From CAYMUL01 sp964393605 (GTDB lineage: Bacteria > Bacteroidota > Ignavibacteria > Ignavibacteriales > Ignavibacteriaceae), in assembly GCA_964393605.1 (NCBI GenBank), contig CAYMUL010000008.1, positions 62,001 through 126,000 on the forward strand: DNA of 64,000 bases. The letters run 5' to 3'. This document shows, piece after piece, positions 1 through 7,899 of this stretch. Made by a program: the position numbers and the translations under genes. The notes under the pieces were generated by a model. It saw nothing but the letters and a program-made list of their open reading frames with translations. It had not been told where the DNA came from and ran no database searches. Position 1 is the stretch's first letter. Every line of letters begins with the position of its first letter.

Positions 1-316
1 CTACAGTTGCAATTAGAAAACTGAGAATTATGAAAATCGGTATCAGCAGAAGAAATGACGGATTTAGTTCGTAGTAGAAAAGTATCGCTGCTCCGAACAG
101 TATTCCGTTGAATCCATAAAATCCCGACCGAATTTTTTCTTCATCAAATCTTAAAAGGTGCGCAGTGAAGTTTGAAATTACCACTCCGAGCACTGACATT
201 AAACCGATGCGCGGAACTACGAACGTTGAAGCCGCCGCAACTGCACCGAACCATCTTCGGTTGGAAAAGAAAATTTGTGCGTAACTATAAAGTAGAGAAT
301 CAAAAAAAAATTTCAT
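1..316 (-). CDS. Urea transporter family protein (N-terminal part, cut by window edge)
   Basis: The open frame begins at ATG 316 and runs off the left edge, giving about 105 residues. The translation contains SYAQIFFSNRR, IGLMSVLGVVISNFTAHLL and SGFYGFNGILFGAAI, which resemble the opening half of the UT urea-channel fold, including its conserved YGFNG segment. Several hydrophobic stretches fit membrane helices. It starts 6 bases after the stop of the decarboxylase gene and so is probably the last-read part of the same operon. Family members passively conduct urea or related small amides. The substrate here is unknown. A C-terminal fusion cannot be excluded because the end is missing. Confidence 0.75.
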   Translation of the reverse strand, partial: MKFFFDSLLYSYAQIFFSNRRWFGAVAAASTFVVPRIGLMSVLGVVISNFTAHLLRFDEEKIRSGFYGFNGILFGAAILFYYELNPSFLLLIPIFIILSFLIATV

Positions 317-322
317 TTGACT

Positions 323-1678
323 CTATTTTAATTTCAAACTTGCGGGAAGAATTTCTCTCTCTTCAAGATACTCGAGTGTTTCTTCTTTTCTAATTATCTC
401 AACAGAGCCGTCTTCCATTATCATAACAACTTTTGGTCGCATCGTAATGAACTGCATCCATTGTGTCATATCGTATGCGCCAACATGATGCACAATTATT
501 TTATCGCCGACCTTTAACGCCGGGATATTTATCGATTCACGGATGCAATCGATGTTCATGCAAAGAGGACCATAGATTGCTGAATTTTCAGTGTAGACAC
601 CTGATTCTTGCGCGGGAGAAATTTTATGTTTGTACCAAAAACTTGTGAACAGAAGGTTCACACCCGCATCAATAATGGTTGCACGTCTTCCGTCGCTCAA
701 TCTTTTATTGGCAAGCACAGAAGAAATCATGTAACCTGCATCGTCAATCAATGCTCTGCCGGTTTCGAGAATAAGCATTGGCATCTCATCTCGCTGCCAT
801 GAAAGTTCAAACAAGCCGCTCGAAATTGCATCGGCGAATTGCTCGATTGATGGCACTAATTCTTCGGCAGGCAAATACTGCCCGAGTAAAGTGTTGTGCG
901 ATGCAAACCCGCCTCCCATATCGATGTAATCAATCGTATGATTAAAATCTCGCTTCACGGCTTTTGCCAGATCAACTAATTTTATTGCCGCGAGTCGATA
1001 TGCTTCGGCGGTCATCATGTATGTGCCGATGTGCGTGTGCAATCCAACGAGTTGCAAATTTTTTGAATTTAAAATTCTCTTCAACGCTTGCCATGCTTCG
1101 CCGTTCTCGTAATTAAATCCGAAACGATCCCATTTAGGATAAACGCCGACATCCATATTTACGCGAATCGCAACATTCGCTTTTAATTTTTCTTCTTCTG
1201 TAATTTCAAGAATTGAATAAAGTTCATCGAAGTGATCGATATGAATTTTTGCTTTCTCTTTTATTGCTTTGCGAAGTACGCTTTTATTTTTATCGGGACC
1301 ATTAAAAATAATTTTATCGCCTTTGATTCCGAGTTTTCTCGCTTTGTCGTACTCAAATTCTGAAACGACTTCTGCCCATGAATTTTCCGAATGAAACACG
1401 GAACAAACTGCTGACAAATAATTTGTTTTGTAACTCCATGCAAATTGTACTTTCGGATATCTCGTTTTAAATATTCTGTACGCTTCACGTTGGTTGTGCC
1501 GGATTTGTCGTTCCGACATCACAAATAAAGGCGATCCAAATTTCTCAACAAGCTCGTTAACTTTTACACCGTCAATATCAGATTTTACAGTAGCCATCGG
1601 TGTTCCGCCGAACTTGTTCATCATTCCCGAAAATTGTTTTACGATTATCGGTCTTTCATATCTTTTTTTATTACTCAT
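323..1678 (-). CDS. Fold-type III PLP-dependent decarboxylase (LysA/SpeA-like) with leader-like N-terminal tail
   Basis: About 451 residues. The alanine-racemase-like barrel and C-terminal beta domain of diaminopimelate/ornithine/arginine decarboxylases are recognisable: the PLP lysine in WSYKTNY, HTHIG, the glycine loop MGGGF, ETGRALIDDAGY, and GPLCMNIDC where DAP decarboxylase has GPLCES(T/S)D. That altered pocket suggests a substrate other than diaminopimelate. I chose ATG 1678, which overlaps the upstream ATP-grasp stop as ATGA, instead of an in-frame start 60 bases earlier. The first 25 residues precede the catalytic fold and read YERPII...G...NKFG, close to the Y-x2-P-x-L/I motif of RiPP leaders bound by PqqD-like domains. 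The exact reaction is unknown. Confidence 0.8.
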   Translation of the reverse strand: MSNKKRYERPIIVKQFSGMMNKFGGTPMATVKSDIDGVKVNELVEKFGSPLFVMSERQIRHNQREAYRIFKTRYPKVQFAWSYKTNYLSAVCSVFHSENSWAEVVSEFEYDKARKLGIKGDKIIFNGPDKNKSVLRKAIKEKAKIHIDHFDELYSILEITEEEKLKANVAIRVNMDVGVYPKWDRFGFNYENGEAWQALKRILNSKNLQLVGLHTHIGTYMMTAEAYRLAAIKLVDLAKAVKRDFNHTIDYIDMGGGFASHNTLLGQYLPAEELVPSIEQFADAISSGLFELSWQRDEMPMLILETGRALIDDAGYMISSVLANKRLSDGRRATIIDAGVNLLFTSFWYKHKISPAQESGVYTENSAIYGPLCMNIDCIRESINIPALKVGDKIIVHHVGAYDMTQWMQFITMRPKVVMIMEDGSVEIIRKEETLEYLEEREILPASLKLK

Positions 1679-2712
1679 GAATATTCTCCATAAACAGAAA
1701 TTTTTTCGAATGCTTTTATATCGGTAATTAAATCCCATGAACTGCGCACAAAAATTTTTCCAATCTCATAGGAAGTGAATGGTTCAACTTTTTCTCCGAG
1801 TGCAAGTTCGACCAAAGTATAGGGAAGATTTTGCCCCGCACTTGGCGCAAGAAAAACCCAGGCAGGAAAGCGAGGATTTATTTCGAGTAAAAAATATTCG
1901 CCAGTTTTTTTATCTCTAATGAATTCGAGTTCCATTCCACTTTTCCATTTTGATGCGGCAATAAATTTGCTCGAGATGTTTATCAAATTTTCGTCGGAGA
2001 TTGTAATTCCCGCCCAACCTTTTCCTTTGTCAGTGATGTAAAGTTTTTTCATAGCAACCGCGCCAATCATCGCGCCGGTGCCGTCTCCCAATGCTACAAC
2101 ATTAAGTTCGTCGCCTTCAACAAAATCTTGAATGATAACGGGATATCCCCACTTCAAACTGATTTTTGTGAAAGCCGCGACTGTCTCATCAAAATTGTGG
2201 GCGATGTGTGCGTCATAAAAAATTCCTTTTACTGCAACAGGGTAAGTGAATTCTTGCTTACTCGTGTATAAATCTTTTACACTGCTGACTAAAATATTTT
2301 TGGGAACTTTGATTCCGTGCGAAGTACAAAAATCGAATAGCTTATCCTTGCCGCGCACGGTTAGTTGATCGAAGGAGGGTAAATAGGATTTAATTCCGAG
2401 CGAATCCAATTTCGATTGTATTTTTACAAAACCAAACAGCTCCGAATCGAGTGTTGGAATTATCAAATCGATTTTTTCTTTTTCATGAATTGAAGAGATG
2501 CGAGCGAACAAACTCTCCAATCCGCTTGAAGGATATGGAATTTGATAACATTTATTAACGAGATTTTCCATATAAATTCCCGGTTCAAGCGAATCATAAA
2601 TCAAACCGAAAATCTTTCCAGAGAATCTGTTTGAATATTTTATGCTACGAATTAAGGGAACACCCGGTCCAGGATTATCAGTGGCATTAAGCCCGGTTAC
2701 TGCAATATTCAT
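1675..2712 (-). CDS. ATP-grasp ligase of CarB/PylC type
   Basis: 345 residues. The N-terminal third is a Rossmann-like pre-ATP-grasp domain (MNIAVTGLNATDNPGPG, LIIPTLDSE). The ATP-grasp core follows, with the nucleotide-binding lysine in YPVAVKG, the hinge VIIQDFVEGDELNV, and the metal-binding pair in LEINPRFPAW near residue 275. The fold joins a carboxylate to an amine via an acyl phosphate. Relatives include carbamoyl-phosphate synthase, D-Ala-D-Ala-like ligases and PylC. Its start overlaps the PqqD-like gene and its stop overlaps the decarboxylase gene, so the three are probably translationally coupled and act on one product. The substrates are not evident from sequence. Confidence 0.8.
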   Translation of the reverse strand: MNIAVTGLNATDNPGPGVPLIRSIKYSNRFSGKIFGLIYDSLEPGIYMENLVNKCYQIPYPSSGLESLFARISSIHEKEKIDLIIPTLDSELFGFVKIQSKLDSLGIKSYLPSFDQLTVRGKDKLFDFCTSHGIKVPKNILVSSVKDLYTSKQEFTYPVAVKGIFYDAHIAHNFDETVAAFTKISLKWGYPVIIQDFVEGDELNVVALGDGTGAMIGAVAMKKLYITDKGKGWAGITISDENLINISSKFIAASKWKSGMELEFIRDKKTGEYFLLEINPRFPAWVFLAPSAGQNLPYTLVELALGEKVEPFTSYEIGKIFVRSSWDLITDIKAFEKISVYGEYS

Positions 2713-2963
2713 GCGGGTACAATCAACTTTAGCGATGATAAATGATGCATAAAATCATCCAAATCTTTTTCGATAGAAGCGAGATCGGAATCGTATTCTT
2801 CAAAAATTTTATTTTTTATATCGGTGATCGAAAGACCCTCCTCGAGCAGATTCAACACAAACTTTCCTGTTTCGTTGAGTGTAAATGTTTCACCTGTTGT
2901 CGGAAGGAAAAGAAAACCGGAATCGCTAATTGCTAAGTTTTCCGGTATTTTAACTTTATCCAT
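2709..2963 (-). CDS. PqqD-like peptide-binding (RRE-type) small protein
   Basis: 84 residues with the PqqD/RRE pattern: an N-terminal beta segment (FLFLPTTGETFTLNETG), then helical segments (KFVLNLLEEGLSITDIKNKIFEEYD and DLASIEKDLDDFMHHLSSLKLI). PqqD-like domains bind the leader of a peptide substrate and present it to a modifying enzyme. No radical-SAM gene, cyclodehydratase or obvious short precursor gene lies nearby. The next two genes are an ATP-grasp ligase and a decarboxylase with a leader-like tail, so the natural partner may be that tail. It is the first gene of the cassette. 53 bases separate it from the T9SS cargo gene upstream. Confidence 0.7.
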   Translation of the reverse strand: MDKVKIPENLAISDSGFLFLPTTGETFTLNETGKFVLNLLEEGLSITDIKNKIFEEYDSDLASIEKDLDDFMHHLSSLKLIVPA

Positions 2964-3016
2964 TTTGTGTTCCTTTTATTAAAGTCATTGGGTATGATGC
3001 TAAAAAATTAATATGG

Positions 3017-3850
3017 TTACTGAAGCAGCAACATTTTCTTTGTTTCACTTTTCTGGTTAGTAAAGAGTTGGTAAAAATATACGCCTGTCGGAACTCTTGT
3101 GCCGCTTGAGTTTGTACCGTTCCAAATGATTTCATGTTCGCCTGCAGAAAGTTGCTCATTCACAAGAGTTGTTATCTGTTCTCCATTTGTGTTGAAGATT
3201 ATAATTTTCACTTTCGCATCTTGAGAGATAGAATATCGAATTGTCGTTGAAGGATTGAAGGGATTTGGAAAATTCTGTTCCACTTTAAAATTCATCGGGA
3301 TAGGATTAGCAATAACTCCTGTAACTCCGGTGTTATAAACGAGTAGATCATATTCGTTAAAGCTTGGATAATTATAGCGTGTAATTACACACTCCAAAGT
3401 TCCGTCCGCGTTCAAATCATATAGGGTCGGATAGGAATAATAATAATTCGCATCGTTAAGTTCGAGAATCGCATTGCCGGTCGTGATGTCAAAAATCTTC
3501 ACCGTCTGTCTGTAATTTGCAGAGGGTCCGAAATAGGCGAGTACGTAAAAATCAACTTTGCTGTCGTTGTTCAAATCTTTTTGTAAAGAATAAAGTTGAA
3601 GCCCGGCGAGTCTTTCGGCATCTGAAAAATTATAAATGTATTGCGGTGTGTTCGTATAAATTCCGCTCATTACGGAAAATTTTATTGAATCAAGAACGTA
3701 AAAACGGCTTTCCCAATTTTCTCCGTTTTTTGAAAAATTAATATAACCCGATAAACTCGAGTATGAAATTTTAGGACTTGTCCAATTCAACTGCCATGTT
3801 TGGGAATAAATTGCCGCACTAAATAAAATTAGAATAACTATTGCACGCAT
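3017..3850 (-). CDS. Secreted protein with type IX secretion (Por) C-terminal sorting domain
   Basis: 277 residues. A signal peptide (MRAIVILILFSAAIYS) is followed by a mostly beta region with VCBS/FG-GAP-like pieces (DLNNDSKVDFYVLAYFG, DLNADGTLECVI). The last 85 residues are a classic T9SS type A sorting domain: QNFPNPFNPSTTIRYSI, then GEQITTLVNEQLSAGEH, PTGVYFYQL and a final KKMLLLQ. The protein should be exported by Sec, passed across the outer membrane by T9SS and then cleaved. The function of the mature part is unknown. The gene lies upstream of the PqqD cassette on the same strand but may be transcribed separately. Confidence 0.85.
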   Translation of the reverse strand: MRAIVILILFSAAIYSQTWQLNWTSPKISYSSLSGYINFSKNGENWESRFYVLDSIKFSVMSGIYTNTPQYIYNFSDAERLAGLQLYSLQKDLNNDSKVDFYVLAYFGPSANYRQTVKIFDITTGNAILELNDANYYYSYPTLYDLNADGTLECVITRYNYPSFNEYDLLVYNTGVTGVIANPIPMNFKVEQNFPNPFNPSTTIRYSISQDAKVKIIIFNTNGEQITTLVNEQLSAGEHEIIWNGTNSSGTRVPTGVYFYQLFTNQKSETKKMLLLQ

Positions 3851-3900
3851 TGGTCGTAACTTTCATTTAAATAAAGAATAATAATTGAGTCTACTGTAAT

Positions 3901-4047
3901 AAGGTCAGAAACGGTTGAAACCGTTAAACTATTCAGAAAGCATTTCCTTTAACCAACGGCTTAAGCCGTTGGTTAATAACAACTTAAAGAACTGCTAACC
4001 GTTTTAACGGTTTATGATTCTTTTCCAATTTTAGATTAATGACCTTT
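3901..4047 (+). repeat. Three-hairpin dispersed repeat, copy 1
   Basis: A non-coding element of about 147 bases lies between two divergent genes. It starts with AAGGTCA and ends with TGACCTT, a 7-base terminal inverted repeat. Inside are three inverted repeats in order: AACGGTT/AACCGTT (3910-3925), a perfect 24-base palindrome at 3951-3974 built on CCAACGGC/GCCGTTGG, and AACCGTT/AACGGTT (3997-4012). A second, diverged copy lies at 9995-10150. The structure fits a REP- or MITE-like element moved by a transposase elsewhere. The rest of the 347-base intergenic gap holds nothing I recognise apart from the kdsC start region. Confidence 0.8.
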
Positions 4048-4197
4048 TTAGGGTGAACTCATAATTGATAAGAAAAAATTTCAAAGACTGAAAAAAAATT
4101 TTTATCATGCATCACTAACTAAAGAATTTTAGTGAAGAAGACAAAAAAAATTTTGCAACGGTTTAATCATACTAAATTTTGGGACTGAAAGAAAAAC

Positions 4198-4704
4198 TTG
4201 AATAACGACCTTATAATTAAATTAAATAAAATTTCTGTTGTACTGACCGACGTTGACGGTGTTTTGACCGATGGCGGTTTATACTATTCGAAAGAAGGAA
4301 TGATTCTCAAAAGATTCAACGTTAAAGATGGAATGGGAACGGTGATTCTTAAAGATAACGGCTACAAAACCGGATTAATTTCTTCCGATTCTTCCCCAAT
4401 CATGTCTTTGCGCGGAGAAAAATTGCAGATGGATCATGTACTCATCTCAATTCAAAATAAAAAAGAAGCACTATACAAACTCTGCGATGAATTCCACTAT
4501 CTTCCCGAAGAGATAGTTTTTATTGGAGACGATAAAAATGATATTGAGATTTTGAGCGAAGTCGGTTTTGCCGCTTCACCGCTTGATGCAATTGATGAAG
4601 TGAAGCGAGTAGTGGATTTTGTTTCCAAAGAAAAAGGAGGCTGGGGATGTTACCGCGAAGTTGCAGATCTTGTTCTAAAATTTGGAAAGTATGCACAAAA
4701 TTAA
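4198..4704 (+). CDS. kdsC: 3-deoxy-D-manno-octulosonate 8-phosphate phosphatase (KdsC type)
   Basis: 168 residues, the usual length for the HAD IIIA phosphatase that removes phosphate from Kdo-8-P in LPS core synthesis. The catalytic DxD is in LTDVDGVLTDGG (D18, D20). The RFNVKDGMG segment and the GDDKNDIE loop are also present. A stop codon at 4186 in the same frame leaves TTG 4198 as the only start that keeps the DxD strand, so an unusual TTG start is likely. It overlaps the next gene by 14 bases. A Kdo enzyme supports an LPS-bearing outer membrane. Confidence 0.9.
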   Translation: MNNDLIIKLNKISVVLTDVDGVLTDGGLYYSKEGMILKRFNVKDGMGTVILKDNGYKTGLISSDSSPIMSLRGEKLQMDHVLISIQNKKEALYKLCDEFHYLPEEIVFIGDDKNDIEILSEVGFAASPLDAIDEVKRVVDFVSKEKGGWGCYREVADLVLKFGKYAQN

Positions 4705-6130
4705 AATTCTATTTTTCTTCCTTCTGTTTGTTTCTATGAACCTCGCGCAAAATTCTTTACATGAAATTCAATTGCTGATTGATAATGGAAATTTTACTGA
4801 AGCGCGCACTTTAATTAATGATGAGTTGAAAACTATTGCTGACGAACAAATCTCTTACAATCTAAAATTCAAACTTGATTTGATGGATAGAATCGAAATT
4901 GATTTTAACAAAAGTGAAACTGATGTTCTAAAATATATTCGGAAATATTTCCCGGATGTTGATTCTGACCAACTTCGAGGTTGGGAATTAAAAAAGAAAC
5001 TCGAAGTTAAAATTATCAATGGTGAAAGAAGATATTTTAGAAATGCCGCGCCGAATCTTTTCCGCGTTGATGAAGTTTGCAAAAAGAAAAAAGAAGAAGT
5101 TGACGGAATGCAAAAAAGCAAACTCGAACTCTTCCTTTCCGAAGAATTGCCGAAAGTTGTTGCTGCTTCCTCAAAAACAAAACAAAGATTTATTAAACGT
5201 GGACAAATAAAAATTAATTATTCTGTAACTGTTCCCGCAAACACAATTCCCGAAGGAGAAGTGATCCGTTGTTGGCTTCCATTCCCGAAAGAAAATTCTC
5301 AACGACAAAAAAATATTAATCTCATTTCTGCATTTCCGAAATCATACATTATTGCACCAGATTCAATTTTACAACGCTCGATTTACTTTGAGCAAAAAAC
5401 TGTGAAGGATGCCGAAACCCGCTTCAATATTGAACTTTCTTACGATGCCTATTCGGAGTATCTGCATGATTTGTTCTCTCAAAAATTAACAGTCGATACT
5501 TCTTCAAACCTTTTCATCGAATTCACTTCCGAAAGAAAACCGCACATAAATTTTTCAGACGAACTTAAATCACTCTCAAAAAAAATTGTAGGTGGCGAAA
5601 AAAATCTTAAAGAAAAATTCAAAAAAATTTATGAATTTATCAGCGAAGAGGTTCCATGGGCAAGCGCACTTGAATACTCAACCATCAATTCAATTTCGAA
5701 TTATTGCATCGAAAAAGGATATGGCGATTGCGGAATAAAATCTTTACTGTTCATTACTCTTTGCAGATACAACGGTATTCCCGCAAAGTGGCAAAGCGGA
5801 TGGATGTTTCAGCCCGGCAGTGTTAATCTGCATGATTGGTCGCAAGTTTATTTCGATCAAACGGGATGGATTACTGTCGATTCCGATTACGGATTGCAAC
5901 CCTTCGATGATGAAAATGTAAAATGGTATTTTGCAAAAGGTGTCGATGCTTTTCATTTCATCGTCAACGAAGATTTTGGTAAAGAATTTTACCCCGCAAA
6001 AATTTTTCCGCGAAGTGAGACTGTAGATTTTCAAAGAGGCGAATTGGAGTGGAGAGGCGGTAATCTCTATTTTGATAAATGGGATTACAATATGAAAGTT
6101 GAATACTTTTTAGACAACCATCAAAGGTGA
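4691..6130 (+). CDS. Exported transglutaminase-like (TGc) domain protein
   Basis: About 479 residues from ATG 4691, preceded by GGAAAG. A TTG 9 bases earlier is less likely. A signal peptide ending MNLAQ is followed by a helical N-terminal region and a charged stretch near residues 110-150. A transglutaminase-like cysteine-protease fold occupies residues 170-430. The likely triad is the Cys of GYGDCGIKS, the His of NLHDWSQVYF and the Asp of ITVDSDYG. Such periplasmic or surface proteins may act as peptidases or amidases on cell-surface material. The substrate is unknown. It is followed after 3 bases by another exported protein. Confidence 0.8.
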   Translation: MHKIKILFFFLLFVSMNLAQNSLHEIQLLIDNGNFTEARTLINDELKTIADEQISYNLKFKLDLMDRIEIDFNKSETDVLKYIRKYFPDVDSDQLRGWELKKKLEVKIINGERRYFRNAAPNLFRVDEVCKKKKEEVDGMQKSKLELFLSEELPKVVAASSKTKQRFIKRGQIKINYSVTVPANTIPEGEVIRCWLPFPKENSQRQKNINLISAFPKSYIIAPDSILQRSIYFEQKTVKDAETRFNIELSYDAYSEYLHDLFSQKLTVDTSSNLFIEFTSERKPHINFSDELKSLSKKIVGGEKNLKEKFKKIYEFISEEVPWASALEYSTINSISNYCIEKGYGDCGIKSLLFITLCRYNGIPAKWQSGWMFQPGSVNLHDWSQVYFDQTGWITVDSDYGLQPFDDENVKWYFAKGVDAFHFIVNEDFGKEFYPAKIFPRSETVDFQRGELEWRGGNLYFDKWDYNMKVEYFLDNHQR

Positions 6131-6133
6131 TTT

Positions 6134-6859
6134 ATGAAAAAAATATTTTTATCCATTTTTCTACTGACCGTTTTAAATTCTTTCGCACAGGAAAAAACAT
6201 ATTTTGATATGCCGTTTGGTGCAGGGGGCGGTTATTCTCCGGGTTGGTTCATTCCAAAGTTTGAAAAGATTAATGAAAAAATTTCACAATTCGGAACTCC
6301 GCAACTTAGTTCATCCGGCTATTATCTTTCCGGCGGAACGGGATTCGTGTACATCGGTTTTATTCCAAATCTTCGGCTTGGCGGAATTGCTTTCACAGGC
6401 GAAACATCGGAGAAAGGAATTAAAGACGGCTACTCCCGCGAGGTAAAATACTCAAACTCATTCGGAGGATTTACGATTGAATACACTCTACCAGTAATTA
6501 AAAATGTGGGAGTTTCAATCGGTGCAATCATTGGCGGAGGCGAAACCAAATTGGAAATCTTTAGAAATAAAAATACATATTCATGGGATAATCTTTGGGG
6601 AGAAATTTCCGATTCAACTTCTTCGGGAAACATGAGCAGACTATTAAAAAATGACTACATTTTAATAGCACCCACTCTTAACTTTGACATACCAATTTAT
6701 CGTTTTTTCGGATTAAGAATCGGCGCAGGTTATTCCTTCGCGCTTGGTAATGATTGGAAAGCGGATAACGAACTTGAAATATTTAACGTGCCGGAAGAAA
6801 TTGCGCCCTCGGGATTCTTTTTTCAATCCGGTTTATTTATAGGATTTTTCTCTTATTGA
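6134..6859 (+). CDS. Exported protein, probable outer-membrane beta-barrel, family not recognised
   Basis: 241 residues with a clear signal peptide (MKKIFLSIFLLTVLNSFAQ). The rest is glycine-rich, with alternating hydrophobic stretches (FGGFTIEYTLPVIKNVGVSIGAIIGGGETKLEIF, split in the protein by loops; FFGLRIGAGYSFALGNDW) and a terminal aromatic residue in GLFIGFFSY, as expected for a small outer-membrane barrel. No enzymatic motif is visible. It sits between the transglutaminase-like gene and rfbB, and its stop overlaps the rfbB start as TGATG, suggesting co-transcription. The role is unknown. Confidence 0.65.
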   Translation: MKKIFLSIFLLTVLNSFAQEKTYFDMPFGAGGGYSPGWFIPKFEKINEKISQFGTPQLSSSGYYLSGGTGFVYIGFIPNLRLGGIAFTGETSEKGIKDGYSREVKYSNSFGGFTIEYTLPVIKNVGVSIGAIIGGGETKLEIFRNKNTYSWDNLWGEISDSTSSGNMSRLLKNDYILIAPTLNFDIPIYRFFGLRIGAGYSFALGNDWKADNELEIFNVPEEIAPSGFFFQSGLFIGFFSY

Positions 6860-7872
6860 TGAAAAGAATTTTAGTTACCGGCGGTGCCGGATTTATCGGA
6901 AGTAATTTTATTAATCACATTCTTAAAACTCGTGATGATTACTTCATCTTAAACCTTGACAAACTTACATACGCGGGGAATTTGGAAAACCTTCACGAAA
7001 GTGAATCGAATAAAAATTATACTTTCGTGAAAGGGGATATAACAAATTTTGAACTCGTGCAATTTTTGTTTGAGAAATATGAAATAGAATATGTAATTAA
7101 CTTCGCGGCAGAATCGCACGTTGATAGAAGCATTCTCGGCTCGGCAGTATTCTTTCAAACAAATGTTATCGGAACAAATGTTCTGCTCGAAGTGGCGCGT
7201 CAAAATAATGTAAAAAAATTTTTACAAGTCTCCACCGATGAAGTTTATGGTTCGCTTGGCGAGATCGGTTTATTTTCGGAAACAACTCCGCTGAGTCCGA
7301 ACAGTCCATATTCATCGAGCAAAGCGGCGGCAGATATGATGGCACAAGCGTTTTATCATACTTATAATTTCCCAATTGTAATTACGCGATGTTCAAACAA
7401 TTATGGTCCGTTTCAGTTTCCCGAAAAATTAATTCCGTTGATGATGATTAATGCATTGAACGGAAAAAAACTTCCTGTCTATGGCGACGGAAAAAATGTG
7501 AGAGATTGGATTTATGTTATCGATCATAATAATGCAATCGATCTTGTTTTTGAAAAAGGAGAAGTCGGACAAGTTTATAACATCGGTGCATCAAACGAAA
7601 TGAAGAACATTGATATTGTCAAACTAATTCTTCAGAAACTTGGTAAGCCGGATTCGTTGATTGAATATGTAAAAGATAGACCGGGACACGACCGGCGTTA
7701 CGCAATCGATTCAACAAAAATCTCAACTTCGCTCGGATGGAAACCGCAATTCACTTTTGAAGAAGCAATCGGTTACACAATTGATTGGTACTTGAAAAAT
7801 GAAAATTGGTGGAAACGAATAATCTCCGGCGAGTATCAAAATTATTATAACGAACAATACATTAAACGATAA
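6859..7872 (+). CDS. rfbB: dTDP-glucose 4,6-dehydratase
   Basis: 337 residues from ATG 6859, which overlaps the preceding stop. An in-frame TTG 3 bases earlier is possible but less likely. It is an extended SDR with the NAD-binding GGAGFIGSN, a dehydratase-type STDEVYG, the YxxxK in PYSSSKAAAD and the RCSNNYGPFQFPEKLIP signature. It converts dTDP-glucose to dTDP-4-keto-6-deoxyglucose for rhamnose or other deoxysugars of surface polysaccharide. No rfbA, rfbC or rfbD is next to it, so the rest of the pathway lies elsewhere. Confidence 0.93.
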   Translation: MKRILVTGGAGFIGSNFINHILKTRDDYFILNLDKLTYAGNLENLHESESNKNYTFVKGDITNFELVQFLFEKYEIEYVINFAAESHVDRSILGSAVFFQTNVIGTNVLLEVARQNNVKKFLQVSTDEVYGSLGEIGLFSETTPLSPNSPYSSSKAAADMMAQAFYHTYNFPIVITRCSNNYGPFQFPEKLIPLMMINALNGKKLPVYGDGKNVRDWIYVIDHNNAIDLVFEKGEVGQVYNIGASNEMKNIDIVKLILQKLGKPDSLIEYVKDRPGHDRRYAIDSTKISTSLGWKPQFTFEEAIGYTIDWYLKNENWWKRIISGEYQNYYNEQYIKR

Positions 7873-7899
7873 AATATTTTAACACAAATGACAGTAAGA

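Noticed and set aside
172..393. Plus-strand reading frame of 73 codons at the left edge
   Set aside because: It lies opposite the urea-transporter start and decarboxylase end, whose translations match families; it has no recognisable product.
2709..3016. Hidden short RiPP precursor gene near the PqqD-like gene
   Set aside because: The 53-base gap upstream has no frame with a ribosome site, and the frames overlapping the PqqD-like gene have no leader-like or core-like composition.
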